This document shows positions 60,531 through 64,000 of a stretch of DNA of 64,000 bases, piece after piece. Location: positions 130,625,601-130,689,600 of the forward strand of contig NC_072894.1 of NCBI RefSeq assembly GCF_027943255.1. The letters run 5' to 3'. The DNA is from Anastrepha obliqua. Taxonomy: Eukaryota > Arthropoda > Insecta > Diptera > Tephritidae. Under the pieces are notes generated by a model. The model did not search any database. It was given only the letters and a program-made list of their open reading frames with translations, and was not told the origin of the DNA. A program made the translations under genes and the position numbers. How positions within the stretch are numbered: the stretch's first letter is position 1; each line of letters begins with the position of its first letter.

Positions 60531-61919
60531 TTATTTATTTATTTTCTGAATTAAATTTATAATAAATTATAAAATTTAATACTTAGGGGACAGCGTTAGC
60601 TACCTATAGCCTTGGCTGTATATGAGTTTTTAAACAATTAAATTTAAATATTCTAAATTTTTTACCAGAAATTTCTTTCAAAATTTAAGAGCAAGCGCTT
60701 TGAGTTTTGCAATTTTATTTAACACTTCTTATAAAAAAAATTCAAAATTATATTTTAATAATAAATCCCTAAAAAGGATTAATATTAACATTTTATAAAA
60801 AAGTTTTGTTTAAAAGCTGCATCAATTCGTTTTTTTCAAAATAATTTAAAATATAATGAAAGTACTTAAGTAAAAAGCAGTCAAAAATTAGCCCTTTACG
60901 AGTGAAATAAATAAAATAAAAAATCAAAGATAAAAATTCAGTTTCTCAACACAAGCATAAAATATTACATAATTTCCAATAGGCACAGCAGATGTGTGAT
61001 GCATTAAACGATAAAATGTAATAAGAAAAAAAAAAAAATGGACTGAATAAGCAAAAATTATCCAAATGTAAATGCAAACAGTTTTTAGCATAAAACTGAA
61101 AGTAAATCGAAATAAATTTTATTTCTATTATCAACACAGATAAAAAGAAAATGATGCTCAATTAAGATTCAAGATTTTCAATAAAAATAATACATTCCGG
61201 AGCGCAGGAGTAGTTTGGTATGAAATGTTCAATGGCTTGAAACAGTTGAATTTTCAAGGGAAATTAATTAATTCAATAATTAAATAACCCAGTTTGTTAA
61301 ACGCACTTGAAAACATGAACAAAATAAAAAAACTGGCTTTGTAAATTTATTTTAAAATCGCAATCGTTGGCAAGTTCAGTGAGTTATTGTAGAAGGATAA
61401 TATATACATTTTTTTTAATTCCGTTTCATCGAACGTTGTGCCAAACAATCGGCTTAAATTCATATTTCGAAAAATTTAACTTGCAAGCAATTTTAGATTT
61501 TCTTAAAATATTTAGCATTTTTGCAACACAAATGAGGCCAGTCATACCTTTGCAAAAGAAAATTTCAAGCCAGCCCCGAAGAATACACACAGATCTTTCA
61601 TAAAAAAGTAGTGAGCCACAGTTAGAGAATTTGCCTTTTATGAAAAAAAGTGTGATTATATTAAAGTGGTGAAGCACAGGCAATAATTCGCACGAAAGCA
61701 CAAGTTTTTCCGCTTAGTTATCATTTTCGCACCCATAGGAAACCATTTCAATTAATATAAATATTTTTATATTATTTACCATTTATAAGATTTAAACTAT
61801 GTTTTTGTTTTTTTTTTTTCAAAATCTAAAAACATGTCACAGAAGTATGCACGCAAACTTTACTCTACAAATAAAATAATTCTATGTGTGTATGTATGTA
61901 TTTCAATATCGTCACTCAC

Positions 61920-61989
61920 CTTTAACTTTGCTTGTACCGATGACACCGAATTGTCCCTGATATTGATTTTGTACTGAGAGCACTTCCAT
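61920..61989 (-). CDS. chrb: charybdis coding exon 1 (conserved N-terminus)
   Basis: Begins with ATG at 61989-61987 and encodes MEVLSVQNQYQGQFGVIGTS then KVK, ending at AAAG/GTGAGT (donor at 61919). The start is chosen because the peptide matches the N-terminus of Drosophila charybdis as I recall it (MEVLSVQNH..., GKFGV). The start context is also near-ideal for flies (cgacagaaaATGG, A at -3 and G at +4). The single trailing G plus AC of exon 2 gives Asp, yielding KVKDWTS across a 20,229-nt intron, in phase. The frame stays open far upstream of this ATG (separate entry). Together the four exons encode a 369-residue cytosolic TOR inhibitor. Confidence 0.93.
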
Positions 61990-62832
61990 TTTCTGTCGCA
62001 ACTCCTCGAAGACTTGATCGATGTGGATCAAATCGTTGGCGTGACGGTCCACTTCGGCCTCCAGTTCGAATTGTGCTTCGAAATCGCCGCACACGTCGCT
62101 ACCCTCACCCCGACCCTCTGCCGCTGCCAGCGTCAGTTCTGCTCCTTCACGTTCGACTTCTTGCTCAACTTCAATATCGATTTCAGTCTCGCTGTCGTCG
62201 TCAACGTCACTGTTGGCACCGCCGTATTCTCGACCTCTAAGTCGCCTTTCTGCTTCCACTTTGTTTTCGACTTCACTTTCAGACGCGTCTTTAGCCTGCG
62301 GCTGCCGTTTAGTAACTGTTGACCGTTGCCCACTACGCGTATGCGCTGCCGCTGCGAGCGTTCCTGGCTGCTGTGTCGCCGCAACACCTTTAAACCTTTC
62401 GCTGTTGCGTTGCTCCTGCTCCTGGTGCTGTTGCTGCTGCTGCTGTTGTGACCGTTTAGCTGCGATGGCTTCGTCCAAATATCGCGGCGTCTGATTGACG
62501 GTGGTCGCTTCAACGGCTGCCTCTGTGACCGGACTGGGCGGTATATCGACCGCTGCACTGACGGCGGTAGCGCTACTAACAAACGCAAATATATTCTTAA
62601 TGGCCGTAGTGGGTGTTGTGGGCGTGTTAGTGCGATGAGCGATATGGCGATTGTTGGTGGTGGCCTCAGCTGCTGCTGCTGCTGCTCCAATTGCTGCGGC
62701 GCTTGCACTTGAAGTGGTAGCTGCTGTGGATGAGTTGTGGTTTTTGTTGCGCGTTGTTGTAGTGTTGCCAATTTTAATGATGTTGGCGCTGCAGTTAACT
62801 GCAGCGACTGAGCGCGGGTGGAAAACTTCTCT
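61990..62832 (-). other. Open frame upstream of and in frame with the charybdis ATG
   Basis: From a TGA at 62835-62833 to the ATG at 61989 the charybdis frame has 281 sense codons, no stop and no ATG. The content changes along its length: Ala/Thr/Ser-rich (62780-62500), a block TPRYLDEAIAAKRSQQQQQQ near 62480, an acidic block (DVDDDSETEIDIEVEQEVER), and finally FEAQFELEAEVDRHANDLIH and IDQVFEELRQK directly before the ATG. The last part looks like an amphipathic helix rather than random UTR. It could be an N-terminal extension made from an upstream exon or a non-AUG start, or a long 5' UTR whose CAG/GCN-rich sequence lacks stops. A second - strand frame (62771-62133) is also open, which argues for caution. 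Confidence 0.45.
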
Positions 62833-64000
62833 TCAAACGTCTGAACGAAAATGGCAAATTTACGCTGATTTTTCTTTTTTATTTATTTTTATTTTCTGGT
62901 CTTTGTGTGTTTGAGTTGGTGAACTTACTATTTTGTGTTGGAGTTTTTTCAGTTTGTATTTGAATGTTTCTTAAAATTTGTTTTAGTTTATGTTATTAAG
63001 ATTAATTTTTCATTAAATTACGCTTAGAAATGCACTTTAATCACAAAAATTGTTTTGATTTAATTAAAATTAAACACAGAGTTAGAAAAACGTAACACAA
63101 AACGACACAAAACTGCTATGCTACTACGCCAGATAAGTCATTCGACCGTCGCGGCTGTGCGATTGCTTTCTGCAAAACTTTCCGCTATTTCAATCGTCGT
63201 TTACTTTACGGCACATTTTTGCTCGAGTGCGTTGCTAAAACTGGGTTGCTTTGTAGTCTTATTAAGTTATACTTGGTTTTTTGTTTAAACGTAGTTTTTT
63301 GCTTTTTCAACAATTATTAAACAGTAGTTAAATTGTGGTGTCTATTAGTAGTAGTTTTTGTTTTTGCTTTATTATTTTAATTAACAAAAACGAAATTTGA
63401 AAATAACAACTAAGTTCAATTTGAAATTGTCTTTGCTTTGTCACCGTCACTGATTCACTTCCAAATTTGTTATTCTAATTAGCTTTTTCGTGTTGTTTTT
63501 TATTTTTATATTAAAATTTCTTTGATTAGTATTATTTTATTACTTTGTTATTTGTTGGTTTTTGTATTTTTTAAAAAGGCGTTAAAAAAGGAGTAGTTGT
63601 TTATTTGTTCTACGCTGCTTCCTATTTCTTTTTAATTTTATTAATTATTTCCTTATTGCTCGCGCATGGCTACCCAGTTGCTTTGTAAATATTTTCGTTA
63701 ATAATTTTGAGAATTTCTTGTTGAAAAATTTCTAAACCGTTGCGTTTGGATTTCGCTTCGTTAGATATTAAATTTACATTTTGCTGTGCTCCACATTGAT
63801 TCTCGCCAACTTTCATAACCAATTTTTCGCCCAACTTTAATTGCTGATTTCGATTATTTTTTCTTTTTAAATTTTAATTGCGCAATTTTTTGTTTAAGAG
63901 TTTATTATTTATTTTTGGAGTTATTCATTTGTTATTATTAATTTTTAAAAAATGAAATGATTTATATCCCTGAACTTGTGTATTTTTACGGTTAAGAAAA
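62833..64000 (-). other. Sequence upstream of chrb (5' UTR or promoter side)
   Basis: No coding frame of note. A moderately GC-rich patch at 63100-63240 stands out from AT-rich surroundings and could lie near the transcription start, but I see no convincing TATA box or initiator-plus-downstream-element pair. The rest (63260-64000) is T-rich on the + strand, that is A-rich on the chrb sense strand. Confidence 0.4.

Larger units (their letters stand above)
41691..61919 (-). other. chrb intron 1 (20.2 kb)
   Basis: Bounded by donor GTGAGT at 61919 and acceptor atcgatag ending at 41691, and supported by matching phase and the conserved KVKDW junction. It hosts a mariner fragment, three SINE-like copies, a piggyBac element, a family M copy and three non-LTR fragments. 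Stretches without recognised features are 41700-44300 (with a GA-rich patch at 42604-42650), 45000-46770, 47560-48690, 52440-53270, 53910-54760, 54860-55560 and 57240-61919 (microsatellites at 58279-58297 and 58349-58390). Confidence 0.85.

Noticed and set aside
40274..61989. Assignment of the - strand gene as scylla rather than charybdis
   Set aside because: The N-terminus (MEVLSVQN, GQFGV) and the short ending after TKNKLYS match charybdis. As I recall, scylla begins differently and continues about 30 residues further.
62133..62771. Second long open frame on the - strand upstream of chrb
   Set aside because: It is out of frame with charybdis, begins with a non-ATG codon, and its Pro/Arg/Gln/Leu-rich product looks like a frame-shifted reading of CAG-rich sequence.

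Overview
The window looks like euchromatin from a brachyceran fly. The two protein-coding genes are clear orthologues of Drosophila Mob2 and charybdis. The sequence is AT-rich, with long introns, homopolymeric-codon tails (Gln, Ser, Gly, His) and many decayed DNA transposons and non-LTR fragments. Several interspersed repeats resemble ones I associate with tephritid fruit flies (Bactrocera, Ceratitis, Rhagoletis, Anastrepha). That family-level assignment is from memory and is not proved here.

Layout. (1) 1-9328, + strand: the 3' half of Mob2, with exons 4948-5108, 7500-7596 and 7696-8866; earlier exons lie left of the window. The UAG stop at 8864 is followed by a further 153 in-frame sense codons up to 9326, a candidate stop-codon readthrough extension. 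(2) 9329-40273: about 31 kb with no recognisable host gene. Its left part (to ~18 kb) is A-rich on the + strand and its right part (from ~21.2 kb) is mostly T-rich, as if two convergent transcripts had very long 3' UTRs. Transposon remnants and three tandem arrays sit in it. (3) 40274-61989, - strand: charybdis (chrb, REDD1/DDIT4 family), four coding exons with consistent splice phases and a 369-residue protein. Intron 1 is 20.2 kb and holds a piggyBac element, mariner-type and non-LTR fragments and SINE-like repeats. Exon 1 stays open in frame for 281 codons upstream of the charybdis ATG, without another ATG and with protein-like content. (4) 62833-64000: sequence upstream of chrb, probably 5' UTR or promoter.

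How the genes work. Mob2 is a zinc-binding co-activator of the NDR kinase Tricornered (cell and neurite morphogenesis). Charybdis is a stress- and hypoxia-induced inhibitor of TOR signalling acting through TSC1/2. They converge tail to tail and are probably linked only by conserved synteny, not by function. The mobile elements are: a piggyBac element with TTAA duplications and matching termini, a separate piggyBac-type MITE, at least four lineages of Tc1/mariner remnants, an internally deleted mariner derivative present in three copies, four non-LTR 3' fragments, and a SINE-like family in three copies. All coding mobile elements are broken.
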